NCBI RefSeq assembly: GCF_016793285.1
Contig: NZ_JAEUMO010000065.1
Coordinates: forward strand, 1-44,105
Direction: 5' to 3'
Length of the DNA stretch: 44,105 nucleotides
Origin: Phenylobacterium sp.
Lineage (GTDB): Bacteria > Pseudomonadota > Alphaproteobacteria > Caulobacterales > Caulobacteraceae
In this document: positions 31,087 to 39,959 of the stretch, piece after piece
How the letters are laid out: the number at the start of each line of letters is the position of its first letter
Position numbering within the stretch: position 1 is the first letter of the stretch
Program-made: the position numbers and the translations under genes
Notes under the pieces: generated by a model
What the model was told of the DNA's origin: nothing
Seen by the model: the letters and a program-made list of their open reading frames with translations, nothing else
Databases searched by the model: none

Positions 31087-32175
31087 ATGGATGCCGCCGC
31101 CTTCTTCTCGGACGACCTGGCGACCGCCTCCGCCAGGTTCGCGACGGCGGCCATGGCGCGCGGGGCCGCCGTGGAGGCGATCATCCATCCGTTGCGCGGC
31201 CCCGGCGGCGAGTCCCTCCAGACGATGGTCTGCGGGTTCGGCCCGCCCACCGCGGAGACGGTGCTGGTGCTGAACAGCGGCGTCCACGGAACCGAGGCCT
31301 TCGTCGGCTCCGGCCTGCAGGTCGGCGTGCTGCGCGACGCGGACTTCCTGGCCCCCGCGCCAGACGTCCGCGTGGTGGCGATACACGCGATCAACCCCTA
31401 CGGCGCCGCGTGGGGCCGGTACGTCAACGAGGACAACGTCGACCTGATGAAGAACCTCACCTACGGGGACTTCGTCTCGCCGACCGACCCGGTGTTCCTG
31501 GAGATCGACGACGCCATCGACCTTCCGACGCTGAGGACCGCCGACGCCTGGCGCAGCGCGCAGGCGCGGCGCGCGGCCATCGTGGCGGCCCACGGCGCCG
31601 GGCCGGTCATGGCCGCGCTCAAGCGGGGACAGACCGCACGTCCCGCGAGCCTCTGCTTCAACGGCGTTCGGGCCTCATGGTCGAAGCGCACCCTCGACGG
31701 CATCCTTCGCCGGAGGCTCCAGGGCGCGCGGCGGGCCTGCTTCCTGGATCTGCATTCCGGCGTGGGCGAATGGGGCGAGGCTTTCGTCATGGCGGCCGGC
31801 GATCCGCCGTCGTGCGCCAGGGTCCGCGCCTGGCTGGGCTCGCTCGCGCACGACCTCGACCTGCCGATGGAGCCGGCGGCCTACTCCACGCTCGGGCGTG
31901 CAGCGCCCGGCGTGGCGATGACGGCGGCCGTCCTGGAGATCGGGACGGTCGCCTTCGACGACGCCTTCCGCGAGACCATGGCCTTCGAGATGCACGACCA
32001 TCTGTACGGCGCTCGCAGCGCCGAGGCGGCGCGCGAGACGAAACGGCGCTTCCGGAGCTACTACGATCCCGCCGCCGCCGACTGGCGTCGTGAGGGCTGG
32101 CGCAACGCCCGGGCCATGTTCGCGCGCTTCCTCGACGGATTGCAGGCCTGGGACGAGGAAGCCCGTGAGCGTTGA
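31087..32175 (+). CDS. DUF2817 metallocarboxypeptidase-like protein
   Basis: This 362-aa protein is of the DUF2817 family, related to M14 zinc carboxypeptidases and succinylglutamate desuccinylases. The zinc-site pattern is visible as GVHGTEAFVGS, with a second ligand in DLHSGVG and the glutamate in LEIGTV. It also contains HAINPYGAAWGRYVNEDNVDLMKN, typical of the family. It has no signal peptide, so it would act in the cytosol on a peptide or amide. The start ATG 31087 follows GAGG 7 bp upstream. It is a single-gene unit behind operator copy 5, and converges 13 bp from regulator 2. The substrate is unknown. Confidence 0.87.
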   Translation: MDAAAFFSDDLATASARFATAAMARGAAVEAIIHPLRGPGGESLQTMVCGFGPPTAETVLVLNSGVHGTEAFVGSGLQVGVLRDADFLAPAPDVRVVAIHAINPYGAAWGRYVNEDNVDLMKNLTYGDFVSPTDPVFLEIDDAIDLPTLRTADAWRSAQARRAAIVAAHGAGPVMAALKRGQTARPASLCFNGVRASWSKRTLDGILRRRLQGARRACFLDLHSGVGEWGEAFVMAAGDPPSCARVRAWLGSLAHDLDLPMEPAAYSTLGRAAPGVAMTAAVLEIGTVAFDDAFRETMAFEMHDHLYGARSAEAARETKRRFRSYYDPAAADWRREGWRNARAMFARFLDGLQAWDEEARER

Positions 32176-32188
32176 GACTGCCCCTCGC

Positions 32189-32968
32189 CTATCGCAGCTT
32201 GGCGGCCAGACCGACGAACCGGGCCGAACGGTCCAGGAACTCCGCCGGCGGATCGACGCCGAAGATCGCGCGGTAGGACAACGTGGCGTGCAGCTCGATC
32301 AGCAGGTCCTCGTCCCGCTCCTCGCTGGTCTCCGACGCGCCGTGGACGCCATAGCGGGCGAACAGGCTATGGTCGGACATCGAGCCTACGGCGTGGTGAG
32401 CGATCCTGAGCAGGTTCAGGTCCTCGGGCGTCACGTCGTAGCGCTGCCGGTAGTAGTCGAGGAAGCGGTCGATGATCATCTTCCCGCGCCGCCGCCAGAT
32501 CTCCGCCACCTCGGGCACGCTGTCGCTCAGCAGCACCATGTTACGCATCAGCCCGACGTTCGCCCGGAAGCTCTGCTGATACCAGCGGACCATGGCGAGG
32601 CGCACCTCGAACGGGTGGCGCTCCTTGTCGATGTCGGGAAGCGTGCGCAGTTCGTACTCGACGAAGCTGGAAAGCACCTCGACGGCGATGTCCTGGGCCG
32701 AGCTGAAGTAGAGATAGAAGGTCCCGTGCGAGGTGTTGGCCAGACGCACGACGTCTCGGACCGTCATGGTCGCGAAGCTGCCGGTCTCGGAAAAGCGTAC
32801 CGCGGCGGCCAGCAGCAGCGGCCGCGTCTTCTCCGGGTCGCGCTGCTTCGTCGAGCGGCGCACCAGCGCGTCGAGATAGTCGGCGAAACTCATCAGCGGC
32901 AGGGTGGGACGCGGCCGCGCGGGCGCCGCGGACGACGCCTTCCGAGCGGACCCTCTCGTTGCGGGCAT
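32189..32968 (-). CDS. TetR-family regulator 2
   Basis: This 259-aa regulator has an alanine/arginine-rich N-terminal leader (about 30 aa), then a TetR helix-turn-helix at about 45-95 (LLLAAAVRFSETGSF, VRDVVRLANTSHGTFYLYF). Its ligand domain is clearly paralogous to regulator 1: WYQQSFRANVGLMRN, SDHSLFARYGV and ELHATLSYRAIFGVDPP align position by position. ATG 32968 lies 4 bp after the serine hydrolase stop; ATG 32893 would remove the leader and is possible. It is the last gene of the TonB-MFS-S9-hydrolase operon. It may share the palindrome with regulator 1 or sense a different intermediate. Confidence 0.92.
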   Translation of the reverse strand: MPATRGSARKASSAAPARPRPTLPLMSFADYLDALVRRSTKQRDPEKTRPLLLAAAVRFSETGSFATMTVRDVVRLANTSHGTFYLYFSSAQDIAVEVLSSFVEYELRTLPDIDKERHPFEVRLAMVRWYQQSFRANVGLMRNMVLLSDSVPEVAEIWRRRGKMIIDRFLDYYRQRYDVTPEDLNLLRIAHHAVGSMSDHSLFARYGVHGASETSEERDEDLLIELHATLSYRAIFGVDPPAEFLDRSARFVGLAAKLR

Positions 32969-32972
32969 GAAC

Positions 32973-34163
32973 CTACCTTGCCAGGTGTTCGAGACTGTCG
33001 GCCACGTCCAGCACCCAGTTGCGAAGACTGGGATCCGCCATCGGCCGGTTGAAGGTTCCGGTGATAGTGGCATCGAGCTCCGCGCAATAGAAGGCCTGCA
33101 CCGACCAGGCGCCCGCGTGTCCCTCGAGCACCCGTCCCCCCGGGCTGACGAGGCGGCGCACGCCGAGGCCGAGGCCCACGCAGTAAGGCGGCATGCCGTC
33201 GAGAGGCGCGTAGGTGCGCAGCGCCGCCGTCGAGCGCAGCAGCCGGCCACCGAACAGGCCGCGCAGGAAGCGCTCCAGATCGTCCGCCGTGCTGACCTGG
33301 CCGCCGCCGCCCCAGTCCCAGGACGCCCCGCCGCCCGAGCTGAACAGCGGACGACCGCCGTACAGGAAGTCGGACACCTCTGACTCCCATCCCGCGGGCG
33401 CTTCGGCCCCATAGGCCAGGAAGGTGTTCGTCATGCCGAGCGGGGCGAAGATCCGGTCGCGCAGCGACGCGCCGTACGAGCGGCCGCTCAACCGCTCGAC
33501 GAGCAGGCCCAGGACCACATACGCCGTGTCGCTGTAGTGGAAGGCCTCACCGGGCGCGAACACCGGCGCGTCGCCCGCGCCCGACGCCAGGAACCAGTTC
33601 AGCACTCCGGCGTCGGCCACATCAGGCGCGTCAGGGTCCCACGGGCGCCAGAGGCGTCCGCGATCGGGATCCGCCCGCAGCCGCGCCCCCAGCGACCCCG
33701 GAGCCGGCGCGCCGCCGTTCTGGGCCGCAGTGCGGGACGCATCGTCGCTGAACGCGTCCCGCAGGCCCGAGGTGTGGGTCAGCATCCGCCGGAGCGTGAC
33801 GCGGCGGTCGGACAGCACCTGCGAGCGGGAAACGACGTCGCCGAGTTCGTCGATGTCCGCCACGGAGCGGTCCACGCCCTGCGGCCCCAGAAGGCCGGCC
33901 TCGACCGCCTGCAGCAGCAGCGTTGCCGTCATCGCCTTGCCCACCGAGGCGACGTGGAACCCGGTGTCGGCCCGCATCGGCCCGGCCCGGTCCGCGCGCG
34001 CTTCCCCGGCCAGGAATGTGTGCTCGACACCCAGGGCGGGGCTCGACACCCGCACCTGGGCGCCGGGCCGGAACGTGAGCTCCGGCGTCAGCGCATGAAT
34101 CTCGGCGAGACGCGCGTCGAGAGCCTCGGCCCAGGCTCGACGGTCGCCGCCCTTCGCCCGCAC
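32973..34163 (-). CDS. Serine hydrolase of the class C beta-lactamase/DD-peptidase type
   Basis: This 396-aa protein has SxxK at Ser73-Lys76 (ASVGK), the YxN-equivalent tyrosine in FHYSDTAY, LTHTSGL, and a C-terminal HAG in EGHAGAWS. This family includes D-aminopeptidases, esterases and MlrB-type peptide linearised-toxin hydrolases. No signal peptide is seen, so it is probably cytosolic. The start is GTG 34163; a TTG at 34169 that overlaps the upstream stop is an alternative. It is translated right after the S9 peptidase, so the two probably act in sequence on one substrate. Confidence 0.88.
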   Translation of the reverse strand: MRAKGGDRRAWAEALDARLAEIHALTPELTFRPGAQVRVSSPALGVEHTFLAGEARADRAGPMRADTGFHVASVGKAMTATLLLQAVEAGLLGPQGVDRSVADIDELGDVVSRSQVLSDRRVTLRRMLTHTSGLRDAFSDDASRTAAQNGGAPAPGSLGARLRADPDRGRLWRPWDPDAPDVADAGVLNWFLASGAGDAPVFAPGEAFHYSDTAYVVLGLLVERLSGRSYGASLRDRIFAPLGMTNTFLAYGAEAPAGWESEVSDFLYGGRPLFSSGGGASWDWGGGGQVSTADDLERFLRGLFGGRLLRSTAALRTYAPLDGMPPYCVGLGLGVRRLVSPGGRVLEGHAGAWSVQAFYCAELDATITGTFNRPMADPSLRNWVLDVADSLEHLAR

Positions 34164-34165
34164 CG

Positions 34166-36127
34166 TCAAACGGCTCCCGCGGCAGCCGCCGGCCGGTCCA
34201 CGTTTTCGATCACGATCGGCGGCAGCACGTCGGCGGGCCTGAAGCCGAACAGCCGCGCATAGAACGCCAGTTCGGCCTTCAGGCAGGCCAGGTTGGTGTC
34301 CGCGCGCCGGAAGCCGTGCCCCTCGCCTTCGAACAGCATGTACATGACGGGCACGCCGCGCTTGCGCAGGCTCTCGAGGATCAGCTCGGACTGGTTCTTG
34401 GGCGTGATCCTGTCCCGTTCGCCCTGGAACATGGCCAGAGGCGCCGTGATCCGGTCGGCGCTGTGGAGCGGCGAACGCTCCCGATAGAGCGCCTCCGACG
34501 TGTCGCGCGGGCCGACGAGGTAGTCCGCGTACCGCGACTCGAACTTGTGGGTCTGGCTCGCGAAGTAGGCCACGTCGCTGATGCCGAAATACGAAGCGCC
34601 AGCGTGGAAGGTGTCTGCGAAGGCCAGCGCCGCGAAGGTGTTGTAGCCGCCGGCGCTCCAGCCACGGACCGCCAGGCGCTCCGGATCGACCAGACCCTCG
34701 GCCACCAGGTGGCGCGCCGCGGCCACATGGTCCTCGACGTCCACCACGCCCCAGCCCCCGCGCAGGAGATGCCGGAAGTCGCGGCCGTAGCCGGTGCTGC
34801 CGGCGTAGTTGACGTCGAAGACCGCGAAGCCGCGGCTGGTCCAGAACTGGATGCCCGGGTTGAAGCAGGTGTTGGTGCAGCCTGTGGGCCCGCCGTGGCT
34901 GACGACGAGCAGCGGCGGTCGTTCGTCCTCGGGTCCGCGACAATCGGCGTTGGTCGGCGGATAGAAGAAGCCGAAGCCCGTCCGGCCCTTTGCGCTCGGA
35001 AAGTGGATGTGCTGCGCCCGCGAGATCGCGCCCGCCATCGGCTCGGCCGACATCACCTGGCGCAGGATCGTGTGCTCGCCGGTCTCCAGCTCGATCCGGA
35101 CGATGGCGGCCGGGATGGTCGACGAGGAGGCCAGGGCGTAGGCCACGCCGTCGCGCGCCTCCAGCCGGGCGAAGTAGGTGAACGGCAGCTCGAGGGTCGA
35201 CAGCTCGCCCGTCGGCAGGTGCAGTCGCCCCAGCCGGTTCATGCCCTCCTCGGTGTAGACGCAGAGCAGGTTGTCGTCGTCGAGCACGCGGCAGTCGCTG
35301 GTCCCCATCTGCCAGAGGGGCCGGGCGAAATCGCGTTCCAGGTCGCAGAGCGGCTCGATCTCGCCGCCCCGCCAGCGGCAGGGCCGCCACCATCCCGAGC
35401 GGTCGGTCATGAAGATCAGGTCGCCCGAGGGTGTGAAGCGTGGATCGCAGGCCACCTCGGCCTCTTCGGCGACGACCGTCTCCACGGCGGCGAGGCTCCC
35501 AGCCGCGTCGAGCTGCGCGACCCGCAGCGCGGTGACGTCCCACGGCACGTTCGGGTGGTTCCAGGAGACCCAGGCCAGCCGACCGGCGTCGTGGCTGAGC
35601 ACCGGCCAGGCGTAGAAGTCGTCGCCGGCCACCAGCACGGTCCCGAAGGTGTCGCCGCGCACATCGATCGCCACGATCGTGCTCTTCGGCTCGCCGGCGT
35701 CCTGGAACTCTTCGCGGATGCAGACGATGCGCCCGCGCCGCGCGTCGAGGACCGGCGCGCCATACCGATAAGGCCCTTCGGCCGTGATCGGTTCGGGCGC
35801 CGAACCAGGGCGATGCCGATACCAGCGCTGGTCCTCGTTGATGAAGAAGAACTCGCCGTCCCGCACGAGGAAGGCGCTGCCGCCGTACTCGTAGATCGTG
35901 GTGCGCAGGTTGAACCCGTCCGGCGTGATCGTCGTGGCCGCGCCCGGCGCGACGCGTTCGACGACGCTGCGCCCGCCCTCCTCCGGCCGGCGGATCAGCG
36001 CGTAGACCGCCCCGTCGCGATCCACCTCGAGCTGGCCGGTCCAGTAGACGGGAAAGGCCGACGCGGTCGACACCAGCTCGGGTGTCCACGGTGACGGCCA
36101 GGCGCCGTAGGAAACTTCATGAACCAT
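34166..36127 (-). CDS. S9-family prolyl-oligopeptidase-like peptidase
   Basis: This 653-aa cytosolic peptidase has an N-terminal beta-propeller (about 1-390, repeating blades such as SHDAGRLAWVSWNHPN) and a C-terminal alpha/beta hydrolase. The triad is Ser491 in RGWSAGGYN, Asp in FQGERDRITP and His in GEGHGFR. This layout matches acylaminoacyl-peptidase and dipeptidyl-peptidase-like S9C enzymes, which clip blocked or short peptides. The start ATG 36127 has CAGGAG 10 bp upstream; the frame extends to 36196 but through the end of the transporter gene, which it overlaps by 11 bp. It lies between the transporter and the serine hydrolase, suggesting import followed by cleavage. Confidence 0.92.
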   Translation of the reverse strand: MVHEVSYGAWPSPWTPELVSTASAFPVYWTGQLEVDRDGAVYALIRRPEEGGRSVVERVAPGAATTITPDGFNLRTTIYEYGGSAFLVRDGEFFFINEDQRWYRHRPGSAPEPITAEGPYRYGAPVLDARRGRIVCIREEFQDAGEPKSTIVAIDVRGDTFGTVLVAGDDFYAWPVLSHDAGRLAWVSWNHPNVPWDVTALRVAQLDAAGSLAAVETVVAEEAEVACDPRFTPSGDLIFMTDRSGWWRPCRWRGGEIEPLCDLERDFARPLWQMGTSDCRVLDDDNLLCVYTEEGMNRLGRLHLPTGELSTLELPFTYFARLEARDGVAYALASSSTIPAAIVRIELETGEHTILRQVMSAEPMAGAISRAQHIHFPSAKGRTGFGFFYPPTNADCRGPEDERPPLLVVSHGGPTGCTNTCFNPGIQFWTSRGFAVFDVNYAGSTGYGRDFRHLLRGGWGVVDVEDHVAAARHLVAEGLVDPERLAVRGWSAGGYNTFAALAFADTFHAGASYFGISDVAYFASQTHKFESRYADYLVGPRDTSEALYRERSPLHSADRITAPLAMFQGERDRITPKNQSELILESLRKRGVPVMYMLFEGEGHGFRRADTNLACLKAELAFYARLFGFRPADVLPPIVIENVDRPAAAAGAV

Positions 36128-37532
36128 GCGGGGACGCTCCTGACACCAGGGACATTTCGCTGGCCGCCCGGCGCTCCAGCCGGCGACGGATGACACGTTG
36201 CCGGTCGCGGTCCAGCGGGAACAGCCACAGGATCACGCCGGCGGCCGTAAACAGGATCAGCGGCGCGCCCGTATGCACCAGCGCCAGTCCGTTCAGGCTG
36301 GCGCGCGAATGGATGGCGGCCCTGGCGTCGAACTCCATCAGGCTCAGCGCCAGGAACGCCGCGCCCCCGCCCGCCGCCAGGGTGGCCTTCAGCACGAACT
36401 GCTGGATCGCGTAGTACGAGCCCGCGCGGTTCGCGCGGGTGCGCAGCGTGTCGTAGTCGATGCAGTCGGCGAGCACCGCCATCTGCGGCACCTGCGACGC
36501 GGCGTTCGCGAAGCTCGCGATGGTCGCGAGCGCCAACAGCCACGGGAAGCCGGCCTGGCCTGGGGGTACGAAGACGCGCAGGGTGAGCAGCAGCCCGAAG
36601 CTGGCGATCCCCAACGCCCAGATATGTTTGCGCTCGTATGTCTGCGACAGGCGCGTCCACAGCGGGATCGACACCATCTGCGCGATGGCGGCCGTGGCGT
36701 AGATCACCGGGAACTTGTCGGCCATGCCCAGGTAGGCGTCGATGAAGATGTACGACGTCCCATAGTAGACGCCGTAGGCCAGGCCGGTCAGGGCGTAGGC
36801 CCCGGCGAAGGTCCAGAAGGGCCGGTTGATGCGCAACGACCGGGCCACGCCGCGCAGGGTCACCGCCCCGGACTCGTCGGCGTTCGTCCCGATGGGCGCG
36901 AAGATCACCGCCGCGCCGATACAGAGCGGAATCAGCGCGAGGATCAGCCAGCCCAGCAGCTTCAGCATCGGCGGCGTGATTTCGGCGGTCGCGAACAGCG
37001 GCAGCAGCGGCGACGACAGCAGCAGCGGCAGGCCCATGAACAGCAGCAGGCCCACCACGCTGGCGAAGGTGAGAACGCCCGAGATCATCGAGCGTTCGCG
37101 GTAGGCGCGCGACAGCTCGCTGCCCCAGGCCGAGTGCGGCACCGCCAGCATGCTGTAGGCGGTGTAGAAGATCAGCAGGACGGGAAGCAGATAGCTGCCC
37201 GAGGCGGCGGCCGGGGGATTGAACAGCAGGTAGACGGCGCCGGTCGCCAGCACGCCGCCGCCGATGATCCAGGGCTTGCGCCGGCCCAGCGGGCCCCGGG
37301 TGCGGTCCGAGAGGTAGCCGACGGCCGGATCGGCGACGGCGTCGTAGAGCCGCGCCGCCATCAGGATGATGCCGATCGTCGCCAGGTCGATGGCGGTGTT
37401 CTTCGCATAGAACGCCGGAATGAGGGCGTTCAGCGGTATCATCATCATGCTGCTGATGATGGAGACGAGGCTCCAGGCGAGCAGATGCTTCGCCTGGAGC
37501 CCGCCCGTGTGAGCGATGTGGGGTTTCGGCAT
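36117..37532 (-). CDS. MFS transporter, GPH (glycoside-pentoside-hexuronide) type
   Basis: This 471-aa inner-membrane transporter has 12 predicted helices. GPH-family marks are ARLYDAVADPAVGYLSDRTRG with GPLGRRKPWI in the first half, and MAVLADCIDYDTLRTR in the second. GPH carriers are cation symporters of sugars and glycosides; some relatives serve peptides or drugs. ATG 37532 is preferred over the adjacent GTG 37535 because the GAGGAG site is then at normal distance. It follows the TonB receptor by 63 bp and precedes the S9 peptidase, forming outer- and inner-membrane uptake steps in one operon. Confidence 0.92.
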   Translation of the reverse strand: MPKPHIAHTGGLQAKHLLAWSLVSIISSMMMIPLNALIPAFYAKNTAIDLATIGIILMAARLYDAVADPAVGYLSDRTRGPLGRRKPWIIGGGVLATGAVYLLFNPPAAASGSYLLPVLLIFYTAYSMLAVPHSAWGSELSRAYRERSMISGVLTFASVVGLLLFMGLPLLLSSPLLPLFATAEITPPMLKLLGWLILALIPLCIGAAVIFAPIGTNADESGAVTLRGVARSLRINRPFWTFAGAYALTGLAYGVYYGTSYIFIDAYLGMADKFPVIYATAAIAQMVSIPLWTRLSQTYERKHIWALGIASFGLLLTLRVFVPPGQAGFPWLLALATIASFANAASQVPQMAVLADCIDYDTLRTRANRAGSYYAIQQFVLKATLAAGGGAAFLALSLMEFDARAAIHSRASLNGLALVHTGAPLILFTAAGVILWLFPLDRDRQRVIRRRLERRAASEMSLVSGASPHGS

Positions 37533-37595
37533 CACACGCTCCTCGGATCCGGGCAGAGGCCGCGCGTCGGGGAGGTGAGGCGCAGCCGGCGCAAC

Positions 37596-39725
37596 CTAGT
37601 ACCGAAGGTTCACGGCGACCCCATAGGTCCGTGGAGCGCCGTAGGTGCCGACGCGGTCCGTGCCCAATGTGTCGGCATAGTTCAGGTAGTCCTTGTCGGC
37701 GAGGTTGCGACCCCACAGGTAGACACCCCAGCGTTCGTCCTGCCGCGCGATGCCGATGCGGGCGTTCAGCAGGCTGTACGAGGGCGTCAGCGACGCCGGC
37801 GTATTGGCCGGGTTGCCGTACTGGTTGCCGCGGTACTGCCACTCGCCGCGCACCATGAAGTCGAGGTCGTCCCCGATCGGCCGGGTGTACTGGACACGCA
37901 GATTCCCGTTCCACTTGGGCGCGAAGGTCAGGCGGTTGCCGCTGTTGTTGACGGTCGCGGATGCCCGGTAGTTCTTGTACTCGCTGTCGAGGTAGCCGAC
38001 GCCGCCCGCGATCTCCAGGCCGTCCACCGGCACCAGGGTGAAGTCGAGTTCGGCGCCCTTGATCACCGCCTTCGCCGCACTGTCGACGTTGAAGCCCACC
38101 CCGTTGGCGAGGCCGCCGAAGGTGGTCACCGCGAGGTTCCGGTAGTCCATGTAGAACACGGCGACGTTCGTCCGCGCCCGGCCCTCGAGGAAGTCGGCCT
38201 TGAAGCCGGCCTCGTAGTTGTCGACCCGCTCGGCCTTGTAGGGCTCCGCCCCGCGGAAGCTGAGGCCGGCGTTCCAGCCGCCGCTCTTGTTGCCCCGCGA
38301 CCACTTGGCGTAGGCCATCACGTCGCCCGAGGGCTTGTACTGGATGCCGACCATCGGCGAGACGTCGTGGTCCAGGATCTTGTCCGTGATCGGCCCGAAC
38401 GCCGGGAAGGCGCCGCCGAAGAAGCCGCCGTTCTGGTTGAACCGGAAGAACTCCAGCCGCTTGGTCTCGTAGCCGTAGCGGAGGCCGACATTCAGCGTCC
38501 ACTGGTCGTTGAGGTGGTAGTTGGCGTTGCCGTAGGCGGCGTAGCTGTTGGTGAACACCGTGCGGTTGGCGCCCGTGAGCCCGGGGAAGAACGGGCTGGC
38601 CACGCCGTTCTGCACGAAGCCCCCGCTCTGGTCTGAATAGACGTCGAGGTAGAACAGGCCGAACACGTAGTCGAGCCGCCCGCCGCTCGGCGAGGTCAGC
38701 CGCACCTCGTTGCTGAACTGATGATTGTGATCGAGGATCCGCGTGCGCTGGTCGTCCAGCGGACCGGTGTCCTCGTCGACCTGGAAGTCCACATACGACT
38801 TGCGATAGGCCGTGATCGTCGTGAGCGTGTAGTCGCCGAAGGTGGTGTCCGTGGTCAGATGCACGCCCTGCAGCGTGCGGTCGTTCACGTTCGCTCGATC
38901 GAACGACACCGTGCGCGGACCGGGAATGAAGGTCAGCGGATTGGCGCCGGAGATGATCTCGCGCATGACCCGCGTGGGGGTCTCGGTCATGTAGTCGTAG
39001 CTCAGGTTCGCCTCGAAGTTCTCGAACGGCCTGGCGCGCAGTTGCAGCCGGCCGCCCCACCGGTCTTCGCTGTCGACGCGGGTGTTATTGAACACGTTGC
39101 GCGTGAAGCCGTCGCGCCGGAAGCGCGTGATCGAGACGCGGCTGTAGAGCTTGTCGGCGATCAGCGGCATGTCGACGATGCCGACGGCGCGGAGCGCGCT
39201 GTGGTTGCCCGCCTCGACGTCGACGGAGGCGCCGAACGTGTCCTGCGGCCGCTTGGTCACCATGTTCACGGCGCCGGCGATGGTGTTCTTGCCGAACAGC
39301 GTCCCCTGCGGACCGCGCAGCACCTCGATCCGCTCGAGGCCCTGGATGTCGGGGTTCCAGTCCGTTGGCCGGGCCAGGAACACGCCGTCGACGTAGAAGC
39401 CGATCGAGCCGTCCTCGCCCGGGCTGCGGGCCGTCGAGGTGATGCCCCGCAGCGACACGTCGGGCCGCCGGTTGAAGTCGTTGCTGGAGTAGTTGAAGTT
39501 CGGCACCGAGTACTGCAGGTCGCGCAGGGACACCGCGCCTCGACGCTGCAGCTCCTGAGCCGTGAACGCGGTCACCGAGACCGGCACCGCTTGCAGGTTC
39601 TCCTCCCGCTTCGTCGCGGTGACGATCACCTCTTCGACCGCGGTCTGGGCGCTGGCCGCGCCGGCCCCCACGCAGCCGGCGGCGGCGACCGCCAACGCAA
39701 TCCATGACGTACTGCAACGACGCAT
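37596..39725 (-). CDS. TonB-dependent outer-membrane receptor
   Basis: This 709-aa receptor has a signal peptide ending near GAASAQ, a TonB box-like VEEVIVTATKREENLQ, a plug (about 45-160) with YVDGVFLARP and IEVLRGPQGTLFGKNTIAGAVN, and a beta-barrel ending LRY. The VTATKREE type, often called FecA/CirA-like, is abundant in sphingomonads and caulobacters. ATG 39725 is chosen because it begins the signal peptide and follows GAGGGGG; the frame is open to 39791 through the operator. It heads the operon TonB-MFS-S9-serine hydrolase-TetR and has the degenerate operator upstream. The substrate is unknown but is probably that of the cluster. Confidence 0.93.
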   Translation of the reverse strand: MRRCSTSWIALAVAAAGCVGAGAASAQTAVEEVIVTATKREENLQAVPVSVTAFTAQELQRRGAVSLRDLQYSVPNFNYSSNDFNRRPDVSLRGITSTARSPGEDGSIGFYVDGVFLARPTDWNPDIQGLERIEVLRGPQGTLFGKNTIAGAVNMVTKRPQDTFGASVDVEAGNHSALRAVGIVDMPLIADKLYSRVSITRFRRDGFTRNVFNNTRVDSEDRWGGRLQLRARPFENFEANLSYDYMTETPTRVMREIISGANPLTFIPGPRTVSFDRANVNDRTLQGVHLTTDTTFGDYTLTTITAYRKSYVDFQVDEDTGPLDDQRTRILDHNHQFSNEVRLTSPSGGRLDYVFGLFYLDVYSDQSGGFVQNGVASPFFPGLTGANRTVFTNSYAAYGNANYHLNDQWTLNVGLRYGYETKRLEFFRFNQNGGFFGGAFPAFGPITDKILDHDVSPMVGIQYKPSGDVMAYAKWSRGNKSGGWNAGLSFRGAEPYKAERVDNYEAGFKADFLEGRARTNVAVFYMDYRNLAVTTFGGLANGVGFNVDSAAKAVIKGAELDFTLVPVDGLEIAGGVGYLDSEYKNYRASATVNNSGNRLTFAPKWNGNLRVQYTRPIGDDLDFMVRGEWQYRGNQYGNPANTPASLTPSYSLLNARIGIARQDERWGVYLWGRNLADKDYLNYADTLGTDRVGTYGAPRTYGVAVNLRY

Positions 39726-39774
39726 GTGAGCCCCCTCGTTTCCCGCTGCCTGCTCGTCGGCTAGGCGTTCGCTA

Positions 39775-39792
39775 TATGACATTCTTATCATT
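39775..39792. promoter_or_regulatory. Degenerate TATGAC-N6-GTCATA operator, copy 7
   Basis: TATGAC-ATTCTT-ATCATT has one perfect half-site and one with 4 of 6 matches, 49 bp upstream of the TonB-receptor start. On the minus strand the perfect half reads GTCATA and flows into TATAGC, a plausible -10 in the same register as copies 3, 4 and 6. No good -35 is seen, so the receptor promoter may be weaker or need help. Confidence 0.5.
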
Positions 39793-39959
39793 AAATTGAA
39801 ACAGCTATTTCAGGATCATCTGCGAGGGTTTGATTTCTGCTATCATATTGTTTCTTCGTCATTTTCTTGTCGATCCGATTTCTGATACCCCGCGCGAACA
39901 AGATCTACCTCATCTAATATGACTGACTAGTTCGGTTATTTGTTCGGTCGGCCGCCGGG
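39793..39959. other. AT-rich intergenic stretch
   Basis: With 39726-39792 this forms a 234-bp gap. It is clearly more AT-rich than anything else here, with poly-T runs, a lone TATGAC half-site at 39918-39923 and a tandem TTCGG (GTTCGG-TTATTT-GTTCGG, about 39929-39947). I see no gene and no textbook terminator. It probably combines the 3' region of the acyl-CoA dehydrogenase operon with upstream regulatory DNA of the TonB receptor. Confidence 0.4.
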
